From: Mortierella alpina
Taxonomy: Eukaryota > Mortierellomycota > Mortierellomycetes > Mortierellales > Mortierellaceae
Direction: 5' to 3'
DNA: 64,000 nt
Assembly (NCBI GenBank): GCA_029449245.1
Contig: JANATF010000008.1
Coordinates: 2,046,001-2,110,000 of the forward strand
Positions 31,321 through 45,033 of the stretch are shown piece after piece (within the stretch, counting starts at the first letter, position 1; the number at the start of each line of letters is the position of its first letter). The notes beneath the pieces were generated by a model. That model worked only from the letters and a program-made list of their open reading frames with translations. It was not told the origin of the DNA and searched no databases. A program made the position numbers and the translations under genes.

Positions 31321-34106
31321 TCAATCCAGGTTCATAGCGTCCGCCTCCGATGGTCCACCACTACCGATCACGTTGAAGGCCAGCTCACCGTGAGGGCCAA
31401 TGTCGACAACAACTTTCTGATACTCAGTCAGCTCGCCAGTGAGGAGAAGACGCGAGACCTTGGTCACAACCTGCTTTTCGAGATATCTCTTCAGAGGACG
31501 GCCTCCATACCGAGGATCAAAGGCATCATCAAGGACCTTCTGGCATGCTGCATCCGTGATGTGGAGTGTGATGTTCTTGGACTCGAGGCGCTTGCCAATG
31601 ACCGCCAGCTGGTTTCGGATGATCTTGCCCAGTTGATCCGTTCCAAGCGGTGAAAAGATGACCAACTCGTCCAGACGGTTCAGGAACTCGGGGCGGAAAT
31701 GGGCCCTCACGTCGCGCATGACTAACTCGCGAGCTTGTTCAGTGATGCCCTGCTTACCAAGATCCTGAAGATAGGCGTATCCTATATTCGAGGTCATGAT
31801 GATCACCGTGTTGGAAAAGTCAACCACGTGGCCCTGCGAGTCAGTCAACCGACCATCGTCCAGGACCTGAAGGAGAACATTCAGGACCTTGACGTCGGCC
31901 TTTTCAATCTCATCAAACAGGACCACGCTATAGGGGCGGCGACGGATTGCCTCAGTCAACTGACCACCCTCGTCGTGACCAACATAACCAGGGGGAGCTC
32001 CGATCAGACGAGCGACAGAGTGGGACTCCATGTACTCCGACATGTCAATGCGAACCATCATGTTTTCGTCATCGAAAAGTTCGTTCGCAAGGGCTTTGGC
32101 GAGTTCCGTCTTTCCGACACCTGTGGGTCCTAGGAACATGAAGGATCCTAGTGGTGCGTGCTCTTTAGCCATGCCGGCCCGCGAGCGCAGAACCGCCTCT
32201 GCAACGGCCTCGACAGCCTCATCCTGCCCGACAACGCGCTCTCTCAAACGGTCAGCCAGCTGCAGCAGACGCTCAACTTGTGACTTGTTCAGTCTCTGGA
32301 CCGGGATGCCTGTCCATCGGGAAACGACCTCGGTAATTTGCTCGGGACCGACAACATCTGTCACCAGCTCTGTGGTATCAGTCATGGTTCCGTTGGCCGC
32401 TGCGAGCATGGCCTCGGCTTGCTGTCTAGCCCTTTCTGCGGTCACGGTCGCAATCTTCTTTTCCAGATCCGGGATGGCATAGTATCGGATATCGGCTGCC
32501 TTTGCTAGATCGTAGTGGCGTTCGGCCTCGTCGGCTTTGGTCTTGAGATCCTGGAGTTTCTGGTTCAAGTCGCGGACTTCGTTGATTCGGCCCTTGTCCA
32601 GTTCGTATTTGAGCTTCAGGGGCTTAAGCTCCTCAGAAATCCTTGACATTTCCTCGCGCACCTTCACCAGCCGCTGCTGTGATGCTGGATCCTTTTCCTT
32701 GCCCAATGCCGTAGCCTCGACCTCCAACTGCAGGTGGCGGCGCTCCAGCTGATCGATCAGCTCAGGCTGGGAGTCCAGTTGGACACGAGTGTTTGCGCAT
32801 GCCTCGTCCATAAGATCGATGGCCTTGTCAGGGAGGAAACGATTCGTGATATAGCGATTGGCCAAGGTGGCAGCACTGACCAGAGCACCATCGGTGATCT
32901 TGACTCCGTGGTGTATCTCATAACGCTCCTTGAGCCCACGCAGAATACTGATAGTGTCTCCCAAAGAAGGCTCTCCAACCAAGACTTGCTGGAAGCGACG
33001 CTCAAAGGCTGGATCTTTCTCCACATGTTTGCGGTATTCATCTAGGGTCGTTGCACCGATGCAGCGAAGTTCGCCGCGGGCCAGCATGGGCTTGAGCAAG
33101 TTGGCGGCATCCATAGAACCGTCCGTCTTTCCTGCGCCGAGCACGAGATGGATCTCGTCAATGAACAGGATGATGCCCTGCTCCGAGTCTTTGATTTCCT
33201 TGAGAACAGCCTTGAGACGCTCTTCGAACTCTCCACGGTACTTGGCTCCTGCGATGAGGGCTCCCATGTCCAGAGAGAACAGACGGCACTGCAAACTGAC
33301 AGGAACATCCTTTTGCACAATGCGCTGAGCCAGTCCCTCAACAACGGCGGTCTTTCCTACACCGGGTTCACTATGGTATGAGGACGATAGAATGAGAAGA
33401 GGATGTCAGCTCGATTCACAACGGTTCGTTTGCAAGTCCATGTCTGTGTAGCACAGGAGCAAGGACAAATGGCTTACCCAATCAGCACAGGGTTGTTTTT
33501 GGTGCGTCTCGAAAGTACTCGGATAACACGGCGGATTTCGTCATCTCGCCCAATTACTGGATCCAGCTTGCCCTGCTCGGCCAGTGACACCATGTCAATC
33601 GCATACTTGGAAAGGGCTTCGTACTGGGCCTCTGCATTCTTGGACTCGACCCTGCGGTTGCCTCTCGTCTGCGAGATGGCGTTCTCGAACGCGGTCTTGG
33701 TAATGCCGTTGTCCGTAAAGACCTTCCATGTTGGGGTGTCGTCCATCAAGGCGAGGATGAGGTGGTCCACCGATATAAAGGAGTCCTTCTGCTTCTTCTG
33801 ATGCTCCTGTGCCTTGCGCAGGGCCTGGAACGCTTGGGGTGAAAACGTAATGTCTACGGGTGCAGGGTTCTGGGTAGGCAAGCGGACCAGCAGCTTCTTG
33901 AAGGCGCGCTCGATCTCCTCGGGAATGGCGCCAGCCTTTTTGATGATCGATTTTAGGAGAGACGAGCCAGGCCCTTCCTCAGACTCGTCCAGCATGGCTG
34001 ACACAAGGTGTGTGAGTGTGATCTGAGAGTTGGAGAACTCACGGGCAAGCTCCTGCGCCTGGCCGATAGTCTTTTCCGTTTTCTCTGTGAACTGAAAATT
34101 GTTCAT
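31321..34106 (-). CDS. hsp104: heat-shock protein Hsp104/ClpB disaggregase
   Basis: Two exons (31321-33370 and 33478-34106) join to 892 residues, close to yeast Hsp104. Domains in order are the Clp N-domain ([26 protein letters not shown]), NBD1 with Walker A GEPGVGKT (~210-217) and Walker B FIDEIH, the coiled-coil M domain (~400-530), and NBD2 with GPTGVGKTE and VLFDEIEKA followed by the ClpB C-terminal domain ([20 protein letters not shown] [15 protein letters not shown]). There is no mitochondrial presequence, so the protein is likely cytosolic. It unfolds and extracts proteins from aggregates together with Hsp70/Hsp40. The intron interrupts Walker A. A heat-shock-element-like site lies about 250 bp upstream. 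Confidence 0.97.
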
Positions 34107-34177
34107 CCTGGAACGTTACAAAAAGAAAAGAAGAGTGTAAGGTGTATGTTTGATAAGAAGCTTGGCTGTGATGTGTG

Positions 34178-34235
34178 AATGTGTGTGTGTGCGTGCGTGA
34201 GTGCGTGTGTGTGTGCTTATGTGTGTGAGTATGTA
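34178..34235. repeat. GT-rich microsatellite in the HSP104 leader
   Basis: Mixed GTGTGT/GCGT repeats, 70-130 bp upstream of the HSP104 start codon. Confidence 0.6.
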
Positions 34236-34356
34236 CAAAGTGAGGGTTGGTGTGAGAGGAAACGGAGAGGCAAAGAGGGCGATGAACTTCGTTTTATGCC
34301 CATGGTGATATAGTTGTGAAAAAGGTTTCAAACTTTCATGTCCACGAGTGGCTTGT

Positions 34357-34370
34357 CGAAAATTCTCGAT
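34357..34370. promoter_or_regulatory. heat-shock element candidate
   Basis: The site reads cGAAaaTTCtcGAt, that is, alternating inverted nGAAn units with correct 2-bp spacing (two full, one partial). It stands about 250 bp before the HSP104 ATG, where HSF sites normally lie. Confidence 0.5.
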
Positions 34371-34573
34371 GCAGCTGGAAACTTTTTTTCCAAAAATGGG
34401 TTCTGACGGATGGATGCATGAGACACGTCTTGCTCACTTCTTGACTTTGTCCTTAACAAGATAACAAAGGATAACAAAAGGATCAGATGAGACGGAGTTT
34501 ATTAAAAGGATCAGATGAGATGGAGTTTATTACAGGCGTTGGTTGACTGGCAACACTGAGGGCTAATTATCCA

Positions 34574-35945
34574 TCAAGTTCTTTTCCTCAAGGCTTCAAA
34601 TCGCCTGGTCAATGCATCCAAGTCAGGAAGTCCGTCGCCATCATTGGATGAACTGGATACGACATCCTGCGCGTTATTGTTCTTAATGATACTCGTGTTA
34701 GACTGTATTGCAGGCTTCACCGAGGCAGCAGAGACTGGCTTGGAGGTGGTGTCGGAAAGGCTGGCAAGATCGCTCAGGAGATCGAGGCGATCATCATCAT
34801 GGGCGTCCATTGGCTGTGCCTGAAGATCAGTTAGAAAAGAGATTAAATGCTGGTTGCTAGGGCACCTGACAAACCCTACTCAGAATTAGCGCAATACCTT
34901 GGATGTTGACCTTGACTTGTCCTGTGCACGAGGACGTCCTGGCTGCTCGACCGAGTGATTGACAGGATCAATAAACTCATAGTCCATGCTCTAAGAGGAA
35001 GCCGAAGATCAATTGCAAAAGATCAGTCAACACTTGACGCGATTCACGCACATTTCTAATCGTCTAAAGAGCAGTACAGCCCGGTCATGCGCAACTTACT
35101 CCAATGAGTTGGTGGTCCATCTCTGGGTCCGCAGTCCAAGACACTTTGAATGCTCTTGCAATCTCTTCCAGGTATCGATTTACAAGGTAAGGGTCTGGTG
35201 TCTGCACCTTCAACTTTTGAATTATCTAGATCGGTTGATGTACGCCATTGGGTGATGAGTGACAATGGCCTTCCAGATTCATAGTGCAAGATACCTGCGC
35301 CCAACTTCTTCTCACCCTTGGGTTGACAGACTCGTCCTTGTTCTCCATTGCATTTGTGACGAACTCGCGACCAAATTTAGCTGCTAGTTGATCCCTGACC
35401 AGTAGTAGTTCCTTGACTTCCGAGCGAGGCGCAGCATATATGATTGTATTGACTGCCTCTGTGATAGCTGGGTCGCAGTTCCTATGGACGGTCCAAGTGC
35501 AATTGAAGATCTCAGGGTGTAAGTCCCGAGATGCTAGAGTGCTCAAACTTCATTACAGCACACAAGACCGTTGCCGTACTTTAGCTGTTCCAATAGTCCA
35601 AAGCGCGCCAATAACAGTTCACAGTAAAGTTCTATGATCTCCAGAGCCTCGTTGCTAAAGTCCTCGCGGATGATATGTTCAACCTAACGTAAAGTGGGTC
35701 CAAGGATTAGGTGTCTGGATCCTCCTATTTAGTGGCAAAGCAGTCAACGGCCCCAAGGGTACCAAATCGCCCTGGCGAGGACTCTTACTTACTCGAATAC
35801 GAGCGCTTTCCTCTTTTCCAATTTCAAGCAGTCGGGCGATTTCTTTGCGATGTTGCTGTGCCAGCATGTTCTTTTTGTTCTGTAACAACTGCAACCGGTT
35901 TACGGATAGCTTCAGTTGCACCTTGGCACGCGTCGGGTTGAACAT
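34574..35945 (-). CDS. ist1: IST1, ESCRT-III-associated protein
   Basis: Six exons (34574-34819, 34898-34990, 35100-35225, 35295-35481, 35580-35683, 35793-35945) join to 302 residues. The N-terminal Ist1 domain is clear: KLSVNRLQLLQNKKNMLAQQHRKEIARLLEIGKEESARIRVEHIIRED, LELYCELLLARFGLL, VNTIIYAAPRSEVKELLLVRDQL and KFGREF, then KVQTPDPYLVNRYLEEIA. The C-terminus is Ser/Asp/Pro-rich and ends DALTRRFEALRKRT, resembling MIT-interacting motifs that bind Vps4. IST1 regulates Vps4 and ESCRT-III assembly in endosomal sorting and cytokinesis. The ATG at 35945 directly begins the domain. Confidence 0.94.
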
Positions 35946-36279
35946 TGCAAAGCTGCCACAAATGTTATATTTTCGAGAAGAAGACTTTGAACGAGTTCCG
36001 ATGAGAGTGTAATGGACAAGCCGCGCGTGGTGATGGATTTAAAGAATGGAGTGGGTGAGATGTAGCCTGCAACTCCCATGTTCTTGGCAAGCTCTGCCTC
36101 CAGGGAGGGAGTTGCACGTGATCGAGTATGCTGACGTCACAGAGCCACGCTGCCGGCGCGCGCGTCCTTTTTTTGAATGCAGCACTGCATTCACCACCTA
36201 ACGCTTCAGACATCTCACACCAACGCATCAACCAGTCTACGACGACAACTCCTTCAGCAAATAATACAAATACTTCACA
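35946..36279. promoter_or_regulatory. divergent IST1/RPN11 promoter
   Basis: A 334-bp gap between divergently transcribed IST1 and RPN11 serves both. It holds GC-rich patches near 36160, but no defined proteasome-associated control element (GGTGGCAAA) was recognised. Confidence 0.4.
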
Positions 36280-37765
<1,486 letters not shown>

Positions 37766-37983
37766 TGCGTGCAAAGTTGGTGGTGGGCAGAGTCGTAGAA
37801 AAATAAAATATCATTCCATATGAGACGATAACGGTCTATCAGGCAGGCAAGCCTATGCAATTGCACTTTTATTGATGTTACTCTCGTCTCTTTCAGGATC
37901 AGCCTAAGCGGTGGCAATGAAGGCCTATGTTTAGAGGAAGAAAGACAATAGGCCATCTGGTTAATTCCTTCGCAATTGATAAC

Positions 37984-38805
37984 TCACAAAGTGAAGCACC
38001 AAGACGTAAAAAATGATCGAGAAGGGGACATTACGTTCTGAGCCTTCTGGACCAATTCCTTGAATTCCTGAACCTCTGCCCAGCAATCCAAAGATCTATC
38101 CTGGTTCTTTCTGTAGCACTGAACCAAAGCGTCCTGGGCTTTTGTGATCTCCTCAGGCAAGACTTTGACGTGCTTTGCGGGGGCGTGCTTAGCCAAATGG
38201 TCCATATCCTGTTCAGTGACATTTGCATTTGCATTCGTCGAGGACTTGTAGTCAACGAAGGTCGTGTCTACAGCTGCAGTCTTCTCTGCCTGAATTTTAG
38301 CCAGCTCGGCCTGCACACGCTCACGGACCTGGTTCTCAATGTCCTGAGGCGATCCTGCGTTGGGCTGCATATCACAAACATGAATTGAGAGTGTAAAAGG
38401 CGCTATTAGATCATTGCACGGCTAGTCGCATACGCTGGGATGTATCAAGGCGAAATTTCGTACCTGAGCCTGGTTCAATTGGTTCACAAAGGCAGACGAG
38501 ATCTAAATGGATCAGAGGGTGACTTAGTCGACAAATTAAGCGAAATCTGCACTCCATTCGTACTCCTTTGGTCTTCCTCGCCGATCTCCATCGTCCGTCG
38601 GTTGTCTGTCGGCCCCACTATCCACCTCTTCGTCTGCACATACTGCGCTGGATGAATGCACCTTCAATTGTTTTGGTCCGATCAACCCGAAGTCCGCCAG
38701 GTCCTTGGATCACAAAACACGAATTTTTACCCTGACAGGAACAGCGTTGTCCTCGTTGACAAAGACCATGGGCGGTGCGTCACCCTTCGATTGTGAGGAT
38801 CCCAT
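37984..38805 (-). CDS. mic19: MICOS subunit Mic19-like CHCH protein
   Basis: Three exons (37984-38364, 38464-38502, 38731-38805) join to 164 residues. The N-terminus is MGSSQSK, a myristoylation-type start known in Mic19/CHCHD3. A Gln/Glu-rich coiled-coil region follows (IENQVRERVQAELAKIQAEK), then a C-terminal CHCH-like half with Cys-x10-Cys (CYRKNQDRSLDC) and WAEVQEFKELVQ, matching fungal Mic19 (DUF1690). Mic19 joins Mic60 at cristae junctions in the mitochondrial inner membrane. The middle exon is only 39 nt. The 3' end is the weakest part: a GTAATG donor after AQN (about 38040) could lead to another exon and a different last ~15 residues. Confidence 0.75.
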
Positions 38806-38960
38806 TGCTGCAGATGGATTGGTGGTATAGGAGGTGGATGAGTTTGGCACCCGCCGGGAATCTGCCGAGCTACGAACTAGACATCGCACGTCACAGCCTA
38901 AGTCGCCGAGCCACATGAGAAATACCATTTATTTGTCCCTAACCTTCCACAATACATGCA

Positions 38961-41302
38961 CTAACGACGGGGAACTCCACGTCCACGACCTCGGGGTGCG
39001 CCGCGAGCATTTGCGGCGGGGTTCTGACTCTGGGGGCTCTTGACGGTCTCGTCAACGGACAACAACAGGCAGGCGGCCTCGGTGGCAGCAGCCATGGCGT
39101 TGGTCTTGACCAGTGCAGGCTCCCACACAAACGCCTTCATGTTGTCTGCGATGGACTCGGACTCGATATCAACACCATACCACTGCTCTCCCTGTGCGTG
39201 CTTCATCCTCAGCTTGTTCAGGATATCGGTAGCATCGAATCCAGCGTTATCGCAAAGCTGGCGGGGAATGACTTCCAGTGCACGGGCAAAAGCTCCGATG
39301 ATAAGCTGCTGCTTGCCTGCAATGGTTCTGGAATAATCCCTCAAGTACTTAGACACCTCCATCTCGGTTGCTCCTCCTCCAGCAACAACAAGCGAGTTCT
39401 TGATCGCCCTGCGGACAATCATGATGGCATCGTGCAAGGAACGCTCAACCTCGGCAATAAACTGCTCGGCGCCTCCTCTCAAGATCAGGGTGCAGGTCTT
39501 TGCAGCAGCGCATCCCTGGAAAAAGTTGAATCGCTCGCCTCCGATCTGCTTCTCCTCAAAGGTCTCGCATGTACCAAGGTGCTTCTCAGTAATATCTGTG
39601 CAGGTCGACTGGATAGAGCCCCCGACAGCTTGGACAACACGGTTCAGATCTCCAGCAGGAACTCGACCAGCGCAAAAGATATCGCGATCAGCAAAGTACT
39701 GGGTGGCCAGATCTCCAATGGGAAGCTTGGAAAGAACAACCTTGGCACCAGTGTTAACGATTGCATCGAGCTTGTCATAGATGATCTTCCACTCTGCGTC
39801 CACAATTTTTTGGTACTCCTGTTGTTGTGTAGTTTTACGTCCAGAAGCAGAGACAACGAAGAGGCGCGAAGGTTAGTAGATGGATCGAAATGGAATTAGG
39901 TTCAGGGGCGATGAGCAACGGACGCAGTGCTGTAAGGCTTGGGAATGAAAAAAGCAACATTGACTTACATCCACAGCCTCGACGCGGACCTCGGCATTGT
40001 CCCTCTCGGCCTTCAACTCCAGCTCAACGTTCAAGGACAGGACCTTGGGGTTTTTGAAACTCTTGGGCTGCTGCTCAAATCCTGCATACGAGAAGGTCTT
40101 CTTGAAGGCGACTCCATCGACCAAAAGTGAATCCTGCATAGCACCTCCGGTGACTCTCTTCATGCCGATCAAGTTCTCGTCCAGCTCCTCCTGATCCAAG
40201 TGCAAGACAGCGTCGACAACCATCTTTGTGAAGAATTCGGTTTGCGAGTGAATCAACTTTGAGGACATGGCGGTTGATGCACACTTCTCCAAAAGGGAGC
40301 GGAACTCCGCCTCGTCCTTGCGCTCAACAGGAACAGCAATCTCTTTAACCTTGTTGATTGCCAGCTGGGCAGCCTTTCTGTAACCCTTGATGATGACCTG
40401 AGGGTTCACACCCTCCTCAATATACGAGCGCACCTCCTTCAAAAGCTCGCCTGCCAAGAGAACGACCGATGTTGTACCGTCTCCAACCTCGGCATCCTGC
40501 GAGCGAGCGATATCAACAAGTGTCTTGGCTGCTGGATGGACAATGTCGAGCAACTTCATGATTGTGGCTCCATCGTTCGAGATCGTGACCGTACCTGTCC
40601 GGGTCAAATAGTATAGACGTAGAACAAAACACGAGCAGTGTTAATAGCCGCGTCGAGATCCCGAAGAAGATATAAAAAGTAGAATCTGTTCTTCACTTAC
40701 CCTTCTCGTCAACGATCAGCTTGTCCATGCCGCGAGGACCGAGTGTCGTCCTGACTGTATCAACGACAGCCAAGCAGGCATTGATGTTGGACAAGAGCTG
40801 GCCCTTGCCCTGAGAAGAATCAGTTCCATCCTTGAGAAGGATGATTTGGGGTTGCTAACGACCACAGCGAAGAAGGTAAAGATAAGTAGGTGTATCACCA
40901 AGTGAGGTTTCCAGGACACCGCTTTCTTTCAGTTTTGCAATTAAGAGTCTACGGGGTCGTTGTGTAAATTGGTGGTGACGCTTCGCGTGCAAGATGCTGA
41001 TCAAAAGCTGCGTCACGAGTCATTATGCCCATTGAACAAGGGATCGAGTGTCTCTCGCGAGTTGCGAACATCAAAGCCAACGACACTCTGCTGCCACGGC
41101 AACTGGTGGAGTGTGGGTTGCTGGTGTAGGGAGTTCCTGAACAGGCCACGTCTTCTCATGGACGCCAACCCGTCTCTCCTGAGCACAGATACGTCACATC
41201 TTTTGCGGGAACCCCTCGTGCATCGGATCATGAATCCATCAGACCCAGGGCACGCTGTTCAGTATCTCTCTGCTTTACCATCATCTGCTGCTGGCGCGAC
41301 AT
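38961..41302 (-). CDS. cct7: T-complex protein 1 subunit eta (CCT7)
   Basis: Four exons (38961-39818, 39969-40594, 40701-40854, 41279-41302) join to 553 residues. Chaperonin signatures are [58 protein letters not shown] (ATPase DGTT), [18 protein letters not shown] and [21 protein letters not shown] eta is one of eight subunits of the cytosolic TRiC ring that folds actin and tubulin. The C-terminus ends in an RG-rich tail ([13 protein letters not shown]). Exons 2-4 are secure. The 24-nt first exon (MSRQQQMM) was found by phase and similarity to other CCT7 N-termini and implies a 424-nt intron, so the start is uncertain. Confidence 0.93.
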
Positions 41303-41480
41303 TATGTGTGAAGGGTGAGGGGGTGAAGGGTGTGTCGGATTGGTGGATGAAAAGATGTGCGCAATTCGACCAGAGGCGCTTGCAAACTAGATCTGTTGAC
41401 GGGAGGCTTAAGGGTAACAGTAATTTTGTTCTACGGGCTTCCGCGTTTTGATTGAAAGAAAAAATGTTATATCTGAAGCA

Positions 41481-42775
41481 CTACCAGTTATAGACGCGAG
41501 GAGGGTTGTAGAGTGGTTTGTCCTCGATCAAAGGCATCCACACCTTCTTCGTCGGCTTCCATCCCCTAATGTTTCGCCTCGTCGCCCGTCCGGCTTCCTT
41601 GACTTCTGGCTGTCGCTCTTTGAGCGTGAACTTGAGGTGGGCAGTAGGGTGGTGCATGACTCCAAATTTACCACGCGCATGGGTTTTAATACGGCGATGA
41701 TATATTCCCTTTCCGACCCAGGCACGATCTACATGGCAATCGTTCAAAACCAGTTATGACCTCGTCTTTTCGTTTACTGCTTAGCAGGTAGCACGCCAAA
41801 TCCATTTTTGAGCAAGGGGGTTTGATTCGGGCGAACTTACCAACATAAAGCTTGCCTGCGTCCATTGCATACTTTTCCTGTGTTGTGGCATTCGTCCTTG
41901 CAAACGCCAGGGTGTTCATGACCCGCTTTCCAGGACGCTTCTGTGAAAACTCCATCTGGTTGATCGCATTCTGAATATCGAGACCCTTGATCTGGTTGGC
42001 AAGCAAACGCAGCTTCTTGGTGCTTGTCTTGAAGTTGGCGGTCGAGAACTGATACTAAATTTTGGAAAAGACCAACCGGCGAGAAAGTAGTGTGAGAGCT
42101 GGTTTGATTCCTTACAACTCGAAATGCTTGGTGATTCTGGATATCGCGATGAACAGCTCCATTCCGTTGTCGATGTCCTGATGGATATAAATACCAATCC
42201 TGTCTACGCCTTCAGTTTGTTCCATGATAAGAGTTGTTGCGACTTCAACTCTTGCGCACTCTTTGCTTCCTCTGTCGCTCCTTCTGTCGGATATCTTACC
42301 TCCTTGACAGTGGCTTTCCCACCCTGCTCCACAGAGACTTCCTTGACATGTGAGCTCACATCACCAAAGAGGGAAGAAGCTCCCAGCTCAGGACGGATAG
42401 GGTTCATGGTCGACTTTTGTTCAGCAAAACGGAACGCCATAGCATGAAAACCACGAGGGGTAACCTGGCACAGGCTACGCAAGAAAAAGCAGGAATCGGA
42501 TTAATGTTAGCAGAAGTACAACAAGTGTTCTCTTTGACCAAGAGTCCATCCTGGAGGCTCCGTTGCAGAAAGTTGCTCTAAGCAATCGTCGCATGCGCCA
42601 GAGTGATGAGAAGTGGTACTTCGCAGAGAGGAAGTAGTGAAATCTCGCTTTGGGGTTTTGATGTGCGTTGACGGCTGGAGCAGACGCTTTTCAAGTTGAC
42701 TGCCAAAGGTAGATACCTCTTGAATGCCGAGACAGGCTGCTGCGAGCGGAAGGCCGTCTTTAATGCACTGAACAT
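41481..42775 (-). CDS. mrpl22: mitochondrial ribosomal protein uL22m
   Basis: Five exons (41481-41728, 41841-42054, 42116-42178, 42300-42464, 42686-42775) join to 259 residues. The C-terminal half is a typical L22 fold: LRLLANQIKGLDIQNAINQMEFSQKRPGKRV and YVDRAWVGKGIYHRRIKTHARGKFGVMHHPTAHLKFTLKE, with the long beta-hairpin region that lines the exit tunnel in bacterial L22. The N-terminal ~45 residues are basic and Ser-rich without acidic residues (MFSALKTAFRSQQ), as in a mitochondrial targeting sequence. It therefore belongs to the large subunit of the mitoribosome. The first splice pair (GTCTGC donor, CAG acceptor) is weaker than the others; a GC donor is an alternative. Confidence 0.9.
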
Positions 42776-42994
42776 CTTGTGGTTATAGTGGGGATGTGGC
42801 ATCGATCGCTCTCCGGACCTGTGGAGACTAAGACAGTGCGGGCAGGAACTGTCAACATCAAAGCCACTGTTTGTGACGACCAAATATTTCAGGGCCGAAC
42901 TCAAAGCTGCATGAGGCAAAATACTTCACTGTGGATGGAGTTGCGTGCGATATGGCTTCATCTTGTAGTCATGTACTGTACGGCTACAAGTTGA

Positions 42995-43041
<47 letters not shown>

Positions 43042-45033
43042 CCTCCCTCTCTCTCTCTCTCACTCACTCACTCTTTCAAAGGGTTAATAAAGGCCTTCGC
43101 TTACCACGTGGGCGTGGTCGATTAATAGTAGTATGTACTGCGTATATGTGGACTACAGTGTCCCTGCTACATGTTTTAGGACAGAGACCGAGCCATGTCC
43201 ACAGGTTGTAAAGAGCTAACTGGAGTTTAACCAGTAGATCAAGGTTCGAAACAGCGATCAGCTTCAGAGTCGCTCGACCCCAGTGCATACCATAAACATG
43301 GACATTGAGATCGAGGAACTTAAGTGGAGTGGGTTGACTCAACGCACACGCCTTCAGCGCTGTTGCTAGATCGGATCGCTTGATGGTAAGGATTAGATAG
43401 CCCTCAGGCACTTGGCTTCAGCCGGTTAGCCAGCTCAACCCCATGTTTGAGAGCGTCATGTATGTATTATACATGTACTGGCGTTGAACGGAATCCAACG
43501 ATTGGTTGACGAAAGGGTACCTCGTATGGAGATCCGTGAAAACTGGCGAGTGGCAAACCGGCCATGTCGACTGATATGATATGATATCTTACGTTACACA
43601 TAACATGCGAAATCGGGAATAAGGTTCATCAGCTCTTCACGTTTGTCCCCTGCCCACACGAGGCATATACACAGTGCTGGAGACGAACCAAACGACCCAC
43701 ACCGCATGCATACGCATGCTCATTGCTTGTAGCCGGCAAATGTCCCCATGGAAATAGTGCTTGATCTCACTTAAAAGTCAGCTTTGTATGTACTGTATTC
43801 CTCGGAATGCCGTTGATCTTCCGCTCCTATTATTCTCACGCTTAACTGATGAAGAAAATAAATGGCACTATTTTGTGTTTTGTGGGGATGCAATACAGTA
43901 GTGAACTAGACAACAGCATTGTGTTAGAAAGATTCTCCGGATGCTTTATATACAGTACACTCCCCGATACTTACTGCACTAGAATGACCCTTTTTACTTT
44001 TTATTCATTCATGTGCCACATTTCCTTGGTAGGCGGAGTTGTTATCAAGACAACCCCTTGCTTTTGAAAGTGAACAACGCCTTCCTGCTTGGGAACCACC
44101 ACATTGTGATCACTAGAGCCAGGTCCTCATCAGCGTACTAAGCACCTTGCGGTGGATCAGGAACGAAGTAGGCATAGTACCGCAATCGAGTCGTGGGTGT
44201 AGAAGAAGCGGTGGAGGTTGAGAATTCAACTTACTCGGATTTTTTTGCTGGCTGCATCAGAAATTTGCGGTCCGTCAATCGCTTCCTATTTTTACCAGGG
44301 TCAGCAATATTTTGCACTGTCGAGTATTCCAAACCAGCATGCCTTATGGTGTTGACTCTGCACTGCGCTCACTAACACAACCGTTGGTGGTGTTGCATAA
44401 AACTGCAAGGAAGGCTAAGATTGAAGTATGCGCAGTTGCTTCTGACATATGAGGTTGCGTTGTTGGAAGTGGTTACTGAAAGAAGGTTCAAAGTGGGGCC
44501 GATGGATGCTTTCAATGCGCTTTTGATATAATGATCCTCTGGATCTATATAGATCGCGGGCGAGATGAGATGATACCACTGGCTAACCTTCGCAAGAGAC
44601 AGGTACATTGCTATTCATATACTTTACAACTGGTTGGTTTTAATAAACGAAGCGGGGTCTGGACAGAAAACCCCCATCTTGTTTCCCCAGAACCCTTCCT
44701 TTCTTCTGCCGCTTTCTCGTCCCCACTTTTCTTCTTTCTCTCTTTCCTTCTTTTTTTTCTTGCCTCCTCAACCTCCTTGTCGCTGCTTGCACCTCGTCCT
44801 ACTCGACCGGTACCAGTGCCCACTCCCACTGCAGTACAACCCACTTCTCCATTATCCATTCTCCTGCCCTTTCTACCCAGTGCGCACGATTGAATTACTC
44901 CCTCTCTTTCTCTCGGTCGGTTCACTTTCCTCCCCCGTGCTACTTTCCCTCCCCCCGAACCTCCGGCTCTACTTCGATCCGATAATCCCACCTTTCAAAA
45001 CACCTCTAGCCTTAACAGGACTCATTAGTCAAT
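42776..45033. other. gene-poor region upstream of the UNC93-like transporter
   Basis: No gene is called over 2.2 kb. It includes a (CT)n microsatellite at about 42998-43073 and, from 44690 on, a very pyrimidine-rich leader of the next gene. A 111-codon open frame on the minus strand (43076-43411) has no ATG at its start and no recognised domain; it may be a decayed element. No tRNA was recognised. Confidence 0.45.
42998..43073. repeat. (CT)n/(CCCT)n microsatellite
   Basis: About 38 bp of uninterrupted CT dinucleotides, then CCCTCCCTCCCT, more CT and a CACT run. Confidence 0.85.

Larger units (their letters stand above)
34107..34573. promoter_or_regulatory. HSP104 promoter region
   Basis: The gap between HSP104 and IST1 contains a GT-rich microsatellite (about 34178-34235) in the leader and the heat-shock-element-like site at 34357-34370. 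Confidence 0.5.

Noticed and set aside
43076-43411. 111-codon minus-strand frame
   Set aside because: It begins without an ATG, has no recognised domain and no neighbouring exons; at most a decayed repeat.
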